Shown here piece by piece: positions 15,089 to 23,538 of a stretch of 35,502 bases of DNA (positions are counted from its first letter, which is position 1; each line of letters begins with the position of its first letter). Under the pieces are notes generated by a model, which saw only the letters and a program-made list of their open reading frames with translations, did no database searches and was not told where the DNA came from. A program made the position numbers and the translations under genes. The stretch spans positions 1 through 35,502 of the forward strand of contig LVBI01000012.1 in the NCBI GenBank assembly GCA_001603145.1. Direction: 5' to 3'. This stretch comes from Spirochaetales bacterium Spiro_07. Lineage in GTDB: Bacteria; Spirochaetota; Spirochaetia; Treponematales; Treponemataceae.

Positions 15089-15754
15089 GTGGGGGACAAT
15101 ACGATTTTCTCAAAAAAAATATTGCTGTTTATTGCTGGTATTTTTCTTTTATCAGCTTCCTTTCTTTATGCTCAGAGTGAAAATGCAGAGCCTGTATCAG
15201 ATGTTCGTGCAGAAGAACAAATGCTGATTATTCCTGATGCTGATGCGCCTGCGCCTGTTGAGCAGAACGTAAAATCAAACAATGTATGGCAATTCGTAAA
15301 GCTGATTCTTGTATTGATTCTTGTAATTGCATGCTTTTACGGCATTGTCTGGCTGTTAAAAAAATCGACAATTTCAAATTTTCAGCCGAGCCCATATCTT
15401 AAAAAGGTGGCATCTCTTAGCCTTGCGCCCGGAAAGTCTGTCTTTATAGTTTCAACACCTTCTCAAGCTTTTCTTGTGGGCACAAGTGACAATTCAGTCA
15501 ACCTTATCGGCGAAATTTCAGACAAAGAGCTGATTGACTCAATGAACATTGCCGCAGACAGCCAGCCGACCGGCAAACCAAAAGATTTTCAGTCTATTCT
15601 TGCTTCATTCTTTCCAAAAGCCAAACCAGAAGAGCCGGAAGAGAACGAAGAATTCGATGATTATTTTTCATCTGCGGCAAAAAATGCAGGTGAATCACTG
15701 CGCCAAAGAAGAGAGCAGATTAGAGATGACAACAAAGAAGAGGGTGACGCATAA
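15089..15754 (+). CDS. fliO: Flagellar export-gate assembly protein FliO (FliZ)
   Basis: A small membrane protein that helps FliP assemble in the export gate, called FliZ in Borrelia. An N-terminal signal-like segment (IFSKKILLFIAGIFLLSASF) is followed by an acidic spacer and a second hydrophobic segment (LILVLILVIACFYGIVWLL). The cytoplasmic FliO core follows (LKKVASLSLAPGKSVFIV, then AFLVGTSDNSVNLIGEI), with a charged C-terminus. The frame is open from a TTG at 15062, which lies right after the terminator without a ribosome binding site; GTG 15089 gives a normal signal sequence and 221 residues, but this start is uncertain. The stop codon overlaps the fliP start by one base. Confidence 0.82.
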   Translation: MGDNTIFSKKILLFIAGIFLLSASFLYAQSENAEPVSDVRAEEQMLIIPDADAPAPVEQNVKSNNVWQFVKLILVLILVIACFYGIVWLLKKSTISNFQPSPYLKKVASLSLAPGKSVFIVSTPSQAFLVGTSDNSVNLIGEISDKELIDSMNIAADSQPTGKPKDFQSILASFFPKAKPEEPEENEEFDDYFSSAAKNAGESLRQRREQIRDDNKEEGDA

Positions 15755-16581
15755 TGAAACGTTCTGCTAAGCTTCAAAAAGTAATTATCATAATTGCAAT
15801 GTTCTTAATGTGCGCGGTTTCTGTTTCAGCTCAATCTACGTTTCCAGATGGTTCTACATCGGGCAGAACTGATTTGGATTCAAACATGACGCCTGTAACG
15901 ATTCCGCTTGTAGATTTGCAGCTGCGTCAGCCTGAAACTGGCAAAGAAGTGGCTTTCTCTTTGCAAGTTCTGCTGCTTCTTACGGTGCTTTCTCTTGCGC
16001 CGAGCATCTTGATTCTTGTTACTTGCTTTTTGCGCCTTTCAATTGTTCTTGACTTTATAAAGCGTGCGCTTTCTCTTCAGCAAGTACCGCCGACTGTTGT
16101 TCTTAACGGCATTGCATTTTTTATGACGCTTTTCATTATGTGGCCGACATTTAACCAGATTTACAAAAACTCTTTCAAGCCGCTTGCAGACGGTCAGATT
16201 GGCGTTGAAAGCGCTTATAAAGAAGCAGAAGCTCCGCTGAGAGTCTTTATGTTCAAGCAGATGTCAAACGACACAAGCTATATTTCAATGTTCATGAATA
16301 TGGCGAAGCTGCCGAAGCCGAATAATCTTGCAGATGTTCCGACTTATGTTTTAATTCCAGCTTATATTTTGCATGAACTTACTGTGGCGTTCAAAATCGG
16401 AATCATGCTTTATATTCCGTTTATAATAATAGACATGGTTGTGGCGAGCATTTTGATGTCAATGGGCATGATTATGCTTCCGCCTGTGCAGATTTCAATG
16501 CCGTTCAAGCTGATGCTGTTCGTGCTTGTTGACGGTTGGGGCTTGCTGACGCAGCAGCTTTTCACTTCTGTTATACCGTAA
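15754..16581 (+). CDS. fliP: Flagellar type III export protein FliP
   Basis: A 275-residue core subunit of the FliP5FliQ4FliR1 export channel. It has a cleavable signal peptide (about residues 1-26, VIIIIAMFLMCAVSVSAQS) as usual for FliP. The conserved segments follow: LLLLTVLSLAPSILILVT, then FLRLSIVLDFIKRALSLQQ, then VPPTVVLNGIAFFMTLFIMW, and near the C-terminus IDMVVASILMSMGMIMLPPV and FKLMLFVLVDGWGLL. The ATG overlaps the fliO stop codon by one base. Confidence 0.96.
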   Translation: MKRSAKLQKVIIIIAMFLMCAVSVSAQSTFPDGSTSGRTDLDSNMTPVTIPLVDLQLRQPETGKEVAFSLQVLLLLTVLSLAPSILILVTCFLRLSIVLDFIKRALSLQQVPPTVVLNGIAFFMTLFIMWPTFNQIYKNSFKPLADGQIGVESAYKEAEAPLRVFMFKQMSNDTSYISMFMNMAKLPKPNNLADVPTYVLIPAYILHELTVAFKIGIMLYIPFIIIDMVVASILMSMGMIMLPPVQISMPFKLMLFVLVDGWGLLTQQLFTSVIP

Positions 16582-16621
16582 TGTTTCTGATTGAATTAGA
16601 TTTTCTGGAGGGTTTATATAA

Positions 16622-16891
16622 ATGAGTGTCGGTGAACTTGTAACATTGATGCGTGGCGGAGTTATGCAAATATTGATGCTTGCGTCGCCTGTTCTGGGCG
16701 CGGCTCTGATAGTCGGTCTTATAGTCGCAATTCTTCAAGCTGTAACTTCAATTCAGGAACAGACATTGACATTTGTTCCAAAGATTTTTGCAATTCTTAT
16801 CGTGCTGGCTTTGCTTGGCGGGTGGATGTTCACTTCAATGAGAGAATATACTGTGCATTTGTTTATGAAAATACCAGAAATGGTGCTGTGA
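16622..16891 (+). CDS. fliQ: Flagellar type III export protein FliQ
   Basis: An 89-residue two-helix membrane protein of the export channel. The first helix (MQILMLASPVLGAALIVGLI) and the family signature (VAILQAVTSIQEQTLTFVPK) are intact, followed by a second helix (IFAILIVLALLGGWMF). Length matches the family exactly. The ribosome binding site GGAGG precedes the ATG. It lies between fliP and fliR as in all known flagellar systems. Confidence 0.95.
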   Translation: MSVGELVTLMRGGVMQILMLASPVLGAALIVGLIVAILQAVTSIQEQTLTFVPKIFAILIVLALLGGWMFTSMREYTVHLFMKIPEMVL

Positions 16892-16907
16892 TTGACGGAT
16901 TAAGCTG

Positions 16908-17702
16908 ATGTTAGAGCAGATTGCGGCAAAAGCTCCTCTGTATTTTTTGATTGCAGTGCGTGTTTTTGCAATGATTTTGACAGTTCCTCTATTATCAACC
17001 TCTGCTGTTTCAAGGGTTGCAAAGATTGCGCTCGCAGGGTATACGGCTTATTTGATTTTGCCGAATGCTTCATATTCAGTCTGGAACGTTGACCCATATT
17101 CTTTGGATTATGTAATGCTCATAATCGGCGAAGGACTTATAGGCGTTATCACAGGCTTTTATGTTTCTATGCTGTTTGCCGCGTTCAGTTCTGCCGGTCA
17201 GTTCTTCACTTATCAGATGGGTTTCGGCGCGTCAGAAGTTTACGATGCGCTCTCTCAAGTTGAAAACCCGCTTATGGGTCAGTATCTTAACTTGCTTGCA
17301 ATGCTGCTATTCTTAAAAGTTGACGGCTTTCAAAAGCTTTTTATAAGCGGCGTAACGCACAGCTTCGGCTCGCTCAACTGCTTTGTGTTGCTTTCTGCAA
17401 AAGATTCATTCGTAAAATTTTTGGTGAGCGGCCTTTCAAGGCTGTTCTTTGATGCAATGATGATTGCGCTGCCGATTATCGGCACATTGTTCCTTATTTC
17501 AGTCAGCACAGGCTTGCTTTCAAAAGCTGCACCGCAGATGAACTTGCTTTCTGAAGGTCTGCCTATAACGATTTTGTGCGCTTTCTTTTTGCTCACTGCT
17601 CTGTTGCCCACGATGTGCAACTACTTTGAGCGTTGCTTTTTGCTGGCATTTGAACGGCTTGAAATGCTGTTCGCTTCTGTTGCGACGCAGGTGGTGATGT
17701 GA
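16908..17702 (+). CDS. fliR: Flagellar type III export protein FliR
   Basis: A 264-residue export-channel subunit with about six hydrophobic segments. Family features are RVFAMILTVPLLSTSAVSR near the N-terminus, GEGLIGVITGFYVSMLFAAF in the middle, and QMGFGASEVYDALSQVENPL after it. The C-terminal segments include ALPIIGTLFLISVSTGLLSK and PQMNLLSEGLPITILCAFFL. It begins 17 bases after fliQ with a weak ribosome binding site, and its stop codon overlaps the flhB start. Confidence 0.94.
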   Translation: MLEQIAAKAPLYFLIAVRVFAMILTVPLLSTSAVSRVAKIALAGYTAYLILPNASYSVWNVDPYSLDYVMLIIGEGLIGVITGFYVSMLFAAFSSAGQFFTYQMGFGASEVYDALSQVENPLMGQYLNLLAMLLFLKVDGFQKLFISGVTHSFGSLNCFVLLSAKDSFVKFLVSGLSRLFFDAMMIALPIIGTLFLISVSTGLLSKAAPQMNLLSEGLPITILCAFFLLTALLPTMCNYFERCFLLAFERLEMLFASVATQVVM

Positions 17703-18916
17703 TGAGCCTGACCAAAAAAGCTTTTGCATTAACAGAATTTTCTCAAAGTTTGGCGATAATTCCGTTTGGCAGCAGAAAAATTGCTGTTGCATCTTGCGCA
17801 AAGTCAGGCGCGTGCATTGACTTGCAGTGGTTCGCAAAAGCAGAAGACGAAGGCCGTACAGAAGAAGCTTCTGAACACAAAATCAGAAAGGCCAGGGAAG
17901 AAGGCCGCGTTGCAAAAAGTCAGGAGCTGAATTCGGGGCTTGTGCTGCTGCTGCCGGTTATTGCGCTGATTATATGCGCCCCGTGGGTTTTAACAAACTG
18001 CATAAAGGTTATCCGCTTTTATTTTGACCGTTGCGCTGAATCTGAATTTACAGACAGAGGCCTTGCAATTGCGTTTTTCGTTTATTTTTTGAAGATGATG
18101 CTGCCGGTTGCGTTGACTGCAATAATCGCCGGAATTGCCAGTAATATCATTCAAAATAAAGGCTTTTTGTTTTCTACAAAGCCGCTTGAGCCGAAGTTCT
18201 CGAAGATTCTGCCAAAGTTCGGCGAGTATTTCAGAAAGACGCTTTTTTCTGCTGAAGGGCTTTTCAATGTCGCAAAGTCAATAATCAAGGTTGCAATCAT
18301 CGTTGTTGCGGCGTATGTACTTATAAAAGGCAACATCAAGACGCTGATGTCGCTTATGAATGTTGAGCTTGGTCAGGCTTTCGCTTATGTTGCCGGAATG
18401 AGCGCGAAACTGCTTGTAATAGCTTCAATCGTGTTCATAATCATCGCGATTCCAGATTATCTTGTTCAGCGCCATCAGTTCATGGAATCTTTGAAAATGA
18501 CCAAGCAGGAAGTCAAAGAAGAGTATAAAGAGCTTGAAGGTGACCCGCTCGTAAAGAGCCGTCTGCGTCAGAGAATGCACGAGATGATGCAGCAGAGCAT
18601 GCCTAAGCTTGTTGCAGAAGCTGATGTCGTAATCACGAACCCGACGCACTTTGCTTGCGCCATACGCTTTGATAAAACTAAAATGCCCGGCCCGATGCTT
18701 ACGGCAAAAGGCGCAGACGCACTTGCACAGCGCATGAAAGAGATTGCACGAAGCAATGATGTTCCGATTGTTGAGAACAGACCGCTTGCGCGCGCGCTGT
18801 ACAAAGAGGTAGAAATTGGTGATATTATCCCGGAAGAATACTACGAAGCACTAGCGAAAATACTCGCTCATGTGTATAATATGAATTCTTCTAAATATAG
18901 AGCAAAGTTCCTTTGA
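17702..18916 (+). CDS. flhB: Flagellar export switch protein FlhB
   Basis: An export-gate protein that changes substrate specificity from hook to filament after autocleavage. The cleavage motif NPTH is present (VVITNPTHFACAIRFD, Asn about residue 313). Four transmembrane segments lie between residues about 75 and 265. The N-terminus has an additional stretch of about 45 residues before IDLQWFAKAEDEGRTEEAS, a segment that begins the recognisable family sequence. GTG at 17699 and ATG at 17702 are adjacent possible starts; ATG in a TGATG overlap with fliR is preferred. With FliK from the same cluster it forms the hook-length switch. Confidence 0.94.
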   Translation: MSLTKKAFALTEFSQSLAIIPFGSRKIAVASCAKSGACIDLQWFAKAEDEGRTEEASEHKIRKAREEGRVAKSQELNSGLVLLLPVIALIICAPWVLTNCIKVIRFYFDRCAESEFTDRGLAIAFFVYFLKMMLPVALTAIIAGIASNIIQNKGFLFSTKPLEPKFSKILPKFGEYFRKTLFSAEGLFNVAKSIIKVAIIVVAAYVLIKGNIKTLMSLMNVELGQAFAYVAGMSAKLLVIASIVFIIIAIPDYLVQRHQFMESLKMTKQEVKEEYKELEGDPLVKSRLRQRMHEMMQQSMPKLVAEADVVITNPTHFACAIRFDKTKMPGPMLTAKGADALAQRMKEIARSNDVPIVENRPLARALYKEVEIGDIIPEEYYEALAKILAHVYNMNSSKYRAKFL

Positions 18917-18941
18917 CATTATTGATTTACTGTGCAAAAAT
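18913..18941 (+). promoter_or_regulatory. Possible sigma-70-type promoter of flhA
   Basis: A perfect TTGACA (18913-18918), overlapping the flhB stop codon, is followed after 17 bases by AAAAAT (18936-18941), which matches four of six -10 positions. It precedes the 165-base gap before flhA, the longest gap within the export genes. The weak -10 keeps confidence low. Confidence 0.3.
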
Positions 18942-19090
18942 ATATGTATGGTAATGTTCGGAATTTTGCCGGTATATTTAAAAAATGATTTGTTTTGTAT
19001 TGCTAATTTAATTCCTGACTGTTTAGGGGACGGTCAGAATAATTTATAAAAAAACATTCCGCGTGGTGTTTTTAAAAAAGGGTGGAAATA

Positions 19091-21178
19091 ATGGCCGACA
19101 GAATCGGTAAATTATTTAAAGGCATTTCAAACAATCTTGTTCCTATCGCATCGATTATCGTTATAATGATGCTGATAATTCCTTTGCCGACATGGTTGCT
19201 CGATGTTCTTATGGCATGCAACCTTTTGCTGGCATTGCTCATGCTGCTTATCGTAATCTATACGCCGCGTGCAATCGATTTTTCATCGTTTCCTTCGGTG
19301 CTTCTTATTTCAACCGTTTTCGGTTTGGGCTTGAACGTATCTTCTACGCGCCTTATTTTGTCTTTGGGCACAAAATTTGACGGGCGCATGGTGCGCGCTT
19401 TTTCAACTTTCGTAGTTGGCAAAGGCGGAACGGAAGGTCTTCTTATTGGTTTTGTAATCTTCATAATTATCATAGCAGTTCAGACTTTCGTTATTACGAA
19501 AGGCGCGACACGCGTTGCAGAAGTTGCAGCACGATTCACGTTGGACGCAATGCCGATGAAGCAGGCGGCTATTGAGTCTGAATACAATTCAGGCGCAATA
19601 ACCGAAGAAGAGGCAAGAAAGCGCAAGATGGAAGTTCAGCGCGAAGCCGACTTCTACGGTTCTATGGACGGTGCTACGAAGTTCGTTTCGGGCAACGTCA
19701 AGGTCGGCATCTTCATTACGGTGATAAACCTTGTTGTGGGCATTATCTTCGGCATGGTTTTGCGCAGCGAGACTTTTGACAAAGCTATTCAGACTTACGC
19801 CGGCCTTACAATCGGCGACGGTCTGCTTGCGCAGTTGCCGTCTCTTTTGGTTTCTTTTGCAACAGGTTTGATTGTTACACGTTCCGCATCAGACGGAAGC
19901 ATGGGCGACGACATCAAGAAACAGTTTGCGCAGAATGCGTGGATTTACTTTGTCGGCGGTGCTACGATGATCGTCATCGGCCTTTTGCCGGGCTTTCCGT
20001 GGTATGTGCTTATTCCGCTTGGTGCTGCGCTTATCTATCTTGGCGTGCGCCTCAGAAAGATTGAGAAAAAGAATTTTGCCGCACGGCTCGAAAAAGAAAA
20101 AGCTAAGATTAAGCCGGGCGCAAGACAGGGTGATCCAAACAGCGAGCTTAGCCCTGTTGTTCCGCTTGACCCGCTCTCTTTGGAGCTGGGCTTTGCACTT
20201 ATTCCGCTTGTTGACAAAGAAAAGGGCGCGGAACTTCTTGAGCGCATTACGCGCATCCGTGCAGAAGCGCACCGCGATTTAGGTCTTGTTGTTCCGCGAA
20301 TCCGCATTATCGATAACATGGCGCTTGAGCCGAATGAATATTGCTTCAAAATCAGAGGCGTGCCTGTTGCGCAGAGCCACATCCGCATGGGCTGGTATAT
20401 GTGTATGGATACAGGCGGCGTCATTGAAGAGATTCAGGGCGAAAAGACTACAGACCCGGCATTCGGTTTGCCGGCAATCTGGATTACAGAAGAGAACCGC
20501 GAAAAGGCAGAACGCGCCGGCTACGCCGTCGTTGATCCGCCAACGATTATCGCTACTCACCTTACAGAAATTATCAAGAGCCATGCGTCTGAAATTATCG
20601 GCCGTCAGGAAGTTCAGTCTATCGTTGATGCATTGCGCAAAGATTATCCTGCTGTTGTTGATGAAGTTACCAAAATATTCAACATGGGTGAAATCGAAAA
20701 AGTATTGCAGCGCCTTTTGCGCGAACAGGTTTCTGTGCGCAATACTGTTGCAATTCTTGAAACAATGGCAGACTACGGCCCGACAACAAAACGCACGGAT
20801 ATTCTTGTTGAAAAAGTCAGACAGGCTTTGGGCAGACAAATCTGTTTGCAATACACTGATGAGAACAGAACTCTGCATGTAATGACGATTGAGCCGGAAT
20901 TCTTGCAGAAGCTTGTTGACAGCAGAATTGATACAGTGAACGGGCCTATGGCCGCGCTTGAACCTAAGCAGCAGCGCGCTTGGATTTCAGCTTTGAGCAT
21001 GGCTGCAGCAAGCGTTCAAGAGAAAGGCTTCATGCCAGTTATTTTGTGTCCTGAAGAGGCGCGCATTTTGGTTAAGGCAAGCTCTGAAAGAGAAATGCCT
21101 GGTTTGGTTGTTCTTTCCGTACCGGAAATTACGAGCGACATAAAAGTGGAATCTTTGGGAGAAATAAAAGTTGGATAA
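19091..21178 (+). CDS. flhA: Flagellar type III export protein FlhA
   Basis: A 695-residue export-gate protein. The N-terminal half has about eight transmembrane segments. The conserved FHIPEP-family region is clear (DFSSFPSVLLISTVFGLGLN, then SSTRLILSLG, then VTKGATRVAEVAARFTLDAM, then PMKQAAIESEYNSGAITEEE). The large cytoplasmic C-terminal domain, which docks export chaperones, runs from about residue 345. ATG 19091 with GGTGG upstream is preferred over an in-frame GTG at 19082. It overlaps flhF by eight bases. Confidence 0.96.
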   Translation: MADRIGKLFKGISNNLVPIASIIVIMMLIIPLPTWLLDVLMACNLLLALLMLLIVIYTPRAIDFSSFPSVLLISTVFGLGLNVSSTRLILSLGTKFDGRMVRAFSTFVVGKGGTEGLLIGFVIFIIIIAVQTFVITKGATRVAEVAARFTLDAMPMKQAAIESEYNSGAITEEEARKRKMEVQREADFYGSMDGATKFVSGNVKVGIFITVINLVVGIIFGMVLRSETFDKAIQTYAGLTIGDGLLAQLPSLLVSFATGLIVTRSASDGSMGDDIKKQFAQNAWIYFVGGATMIVIGLLPGFPWYVLIPLGAALIYLGVRLRKIEKKNFAARLEKEKAKIKPGARQGDPNSELSPVVPLDPLSLELGFALIPLVDKEKGAELLERITRIRAEAHRDLGLVVPRIRIIDNMALEPNEYCFKIRGVPVAQSHIRMGWYMCMDTGGVIEEIQGEKTTDPAFGLPAIWITEENREKAERAGYAVVDPPTIIATHLTEIIKSHASEIIGRQEVQSIVDALRKDYPAVVDEVTKIFNMGEIEKVLQRLLREQVSVRNTVAILETMADYGPTTKRTDILVEKVRQALGRQICLQYTDENRTLHVMTIEPEFLQKLVDSRIDTVNGPMAALEPKQQRAWISALSMAAASVQEKGFMPVILCPEEARILVKASSEREMPGLVVLSVPEITSDIKVESLGEIKVG

Positions 21179-22457
21179 TATTGGTCAGAAAAGAGATACA
21201 CTTACAGAACGCGCTCCTGATTATGAATCTTGCATTCAGAAAATCCGTGCAAAATGGGGTTCAGAATATGAGATTGTTTTCCGCCGTACTGTAACATGGG
21301 GTGGTTTCTTGGGCTTCTTCGAAAAACAGGGCGTTGAATTGGAGTATGTCGTGAAAAAAGAAAGTCCTTATAAGTCAAACTATATTCAGCAGAACCAAAT
21401 GCAGCAGCCTTTGGCTTTCGAAGATATAAAGAAGAAAGTGCTTGCTGCTGCACCTATACAGCGCACAGAAGAAAGCGCAGAGCTCAAGAAAATGGCAGCC
21501 GAAATAAAGGCTCTCCGCGAGATAATCGAGAAGGGCGCATTCGCTCATCAAGTTAGCGGCTCTCAAAAGCCAGAACATAAAAATATTGTTAAGATTCGTG
21601 AAATTCTTGAAAAAAACGAATTTACGCCGTCTTATATAGCCAAAATCACTGAAAGAATCCGCAAGGAATTTTCGCTAGACAAGCTTGATGATTATGAAAC
21701 TTTGCAAGAATCAGTCGTAAACTGGATTGGCGAATCAATTTTTATAGACCGAGAAGATGTTTCGTTTAATCCGGCTGACATGAACTCAAATAAAGTTTAT
21801 CCGCGCATCGTTATTCTTGTTGGCCCGACAGGCGTTGGCAAGACCACGACTTTGGCAAAATTTGTCGCAAACGCAATTCCAAAAGACGATGGCTTTTCAA
21901 CTGAACGCTTTCACATCATCTCGATGGACAGCTACAGAATCAAGGCCGCAGAGCAGCTTAAGACATACGCCGATTATATGGATATTCCTTTTTCACAGGC
22001 GGAAAGCCTTGAGGATTTGGAAAAGCTGATTGCGATGTACCGCGACACGACAGACTTGTTCTTTGTTGATACGCTCGGCATAAGCCCGAACGATTATGCG
22101 ATTCTCGGCAACTTGCGCAAGAAGCTCGATTTACGCGGCATCGAGACAGACGTTTATCTAACGCTTTCAGCAACGACACGCGTAAGCGACATGCGCGAAA
22201 TTATCAAGCAGTTCTCAATGTTCGATTACCGTTCGATTATCATTTCAAAGTTTGATGAAACGCAGAAGGTTGGCAGCATTATAAGCGTCTTATCTGAAAA
22301 AGAAAAATCAGTGTCTTATCTGACAATAGGACAGACTGTTCCGAAAGATATAAAGAAGGCGACCGTCTTGGCTTTCTTGCAAAGAATTGACGGTCTTGAA
22401 ATTAACGGCCCAAGAATTGAAAAGCGTTTTGACGCAATTCTGGACGAAGTAGATTAA
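21171..22457 (+). CDS. flhF: Flagellar placement GTPase FlhF
   Basis: A 428-residue SRP-type GTPase that sets where flagella form; in spirochaetes this is near the cell poles. A short N-terminal region (FRRTVTWGGFLGFFEKQGVE) is typical of FlhF. The NG domain begins near residue 150; G1 is GPTGVGKTTT at about 218-227, the SMDSYRIKAAEQLK segment follows, and G4 is SKFDETQKVGS. The G3 motif reads DTLGISP (about 299-305) where DTAGRSP is usual. It starts with TTG at 21171, overlapping flhA by eight bases, behind a GGGAGA ribosome binding site. The N-terminal domain would be less than 150 residues of mixed helix. Confidence 0.94.
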   Translation: MDNIGQKRDTLTERAPDYESCIQKIRAKWGSEYEIVFRRTVTWGGFLGFFEKQGVELEYVVKKESPYKSNYIQQNQMQQPLAFEDIKKKVLAAAPIQRTEESAELKKMAAEIKALREIIEKGAFAHQVSGSQKPEHKNIVKIREILEKNEFTPSYIAKITERIRKEFSLDKLDDYETLQESVVNWIGESIFIDREDVSFNPADMNSNKVYPRIVILVGPTGVGKTTTLAKFVANAIPKDDGFSTERFHIISMDSYRIKAAEQLKTYADYMDIPFSQAESLEDLEKLIAMYRDTTDLFFVDTLGISPNDYAILGNLRKKLDLRGIETDVYLTLSATTRVSDMREIIKQFSMFDYRSIIISKFDETQKVGSIISVLSEKEKSVSYLTIGQTVPKDIKKATVLAFLQRIDGLEINGPRIEKRFDAILDEVD

Positions 22458-22542
22458 GTGAGTTAGATATTGCAAAGATTTGCAATTCTTATGATATAAG
22501 GAAAAGAAGCTTTTAAGTTTCTGAAAAATATAAGGAAAAGCT

Positions 22543-23409
22543 ATGGAAGATCAAGCAGCACAGCTTAGAGAAATGATGCAGTCGAGAAGGTCTAACACAA
22601 AAAAGACCAGAATTATTACTGTTACCAGCGGAAAAGGCGGCGTAGGCAAGACGAACATTGCAGTCAATCTGGCTATCGCCTATGCACAGACCGGCAAGAA
22701 AGTAATCTTAATCGATGCAGACTTAGGTCTTGCGAATGTCAACATTATCTTGAATATGGTTCCCAAGTTCAGCCTTTATCATGTTGCTACAAAACAAAAG
22801 AAAATGACTGACATTATCGAGTCAACTGAATTCGGCATAAAGATTATCGCCGGTGCGAACGGTTTTTCTCGTATAGCAAATCTTTCAGAAGAAGACAGAT
22901 GCTCGTTCATCAGAGAATTTGATACATTGTCTTCGGCTGACATCATAATCATTGACACAAGCGCGGGAATCTCAAGTAATGTTTTGGGCTTTGTTGAAGC
23001 TGCTGACGAAGTGCTCATCGTTACAACGCCTGAACCGACTGCAATTACAGACGCTTATGGCATGATAAAGGTAATTGCCACAGAGACAGACTGCATCAAG
23101 CTTAACTTGAAGCTCATCGTCAACCGTGTTCATTCTTCAGCTGAAGGCAAGCGCATTGCTGACCGCATGACGAACATCGTTGGCCAGTTCTTGAACTGCA
23201 AAGTTGAATACATGGGCTTTATTTATGATGATTCTGTTGTGGCTCAGTCTGTAATCAGACAGAAGCCGTTTATCGTTGCGGAACCTAACTCAAAGCCTGC
23301 AATGTGCATACGCCATCTTGTCGGCAGAATCGAAAAGATTGACATAAAGCAGAACGGCGGCTTGACCGGCTTTGTTGATAAGCTTATGGGGCGCACGTGG
23401 TCAACTTGA
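22543..23409 (+). CDS. flhG: MinD-like ATPase FlhG (FleN/YlxH)
   Basis: A 288-residue ParA/MinD-type ATPase that controls flagellar number with FlhF. The N-terminal DQAAQLR matches the DQAxxLR motif through which FlhG stimulates the FlhF GTPase. The deviant Walker A motif SGKGGVGKTN follows, then LIDADLGLANVN, and the switch II-like IIDTSAGISSNV. The C-terminal helix (LTGFVDKLMGRTW) looks amphipathic and may bind the membrane. The ribosome binding site is AAGGA. A palindrome (ATTGCAAA 22469-22476, TTTGCAAT 22479-22486) lies in the gap before it. A terminator-like hairpin follows. Confidence 0.93.
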   Translation: MEDQAAQLREMMQSRRSNTKKTRIITVTSGKGGVGKTNIAVNLAIAYAQTGKKVILIDADLGLANVNIILNMVPKFSLYHVATKQKKMTDIIESTEFGIKIIAGANGFSRIANLSEEDRCSFIREFDTLSSADIIIIDTSAGISSNVLGFVEAADEVLIVTTPEPTAITDAYGMIKVIATETDCIKLNLKLIVNRVHSSAEGKRIADRMTNIVGQFLNCKVEYMGFIYDDSVVAQSVIRQKPFIVAEPNSKPAMCIRHLVGRIEKIDIKQNGGLTGFVDKLMGRTWST

Positions 23410-23428
23410 TGCAAAACTTGCATTAATC

Positions 23429-23474
23429 ATAGCCTGATTCTGCGTTTTTAATGAAAAATCAGGCTATAGTTTTA
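23429..23474 (+). terminator. Terminator-like hairpin after flhG
   Basis: ATAGCCTGATT (23429-23439) and AATCAGGCTAT (23457-23467) form a perfect 11-base-pair stem with a 17-base loop. The tail AGTTTTA has a short T-run, so termination is probably partial. Confidence 0.5.
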
Positions 23475-23491
23475 CTATATAAAAATCTGAC

Positions 23492-23520
23492 TTGACCAAT
23501 TGGTTTTTTTACCTTAATCT
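23492..23520 (+). promoter_or_regulatory. Possible promoter for the fliA block
   Basis: TTGACC (23492-23497) and TAATCT (23515-23520) are spaced by 17 bases. The -35 is good and the -10 is weak. It lies just after the flhG hairpin and before the membrane protein gene that precedes fliA. Confidence 0.3.
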
Positions 23521-23538
23521 TTATGTATGGGAGGTTTT

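Noticed and set aside
20279-20882. Frames of about 198 residues on both strands inside flhA
   Set aside because: They overlap the conserved FlhA cytoplasmic domain and show no recognisable domain or start signal.
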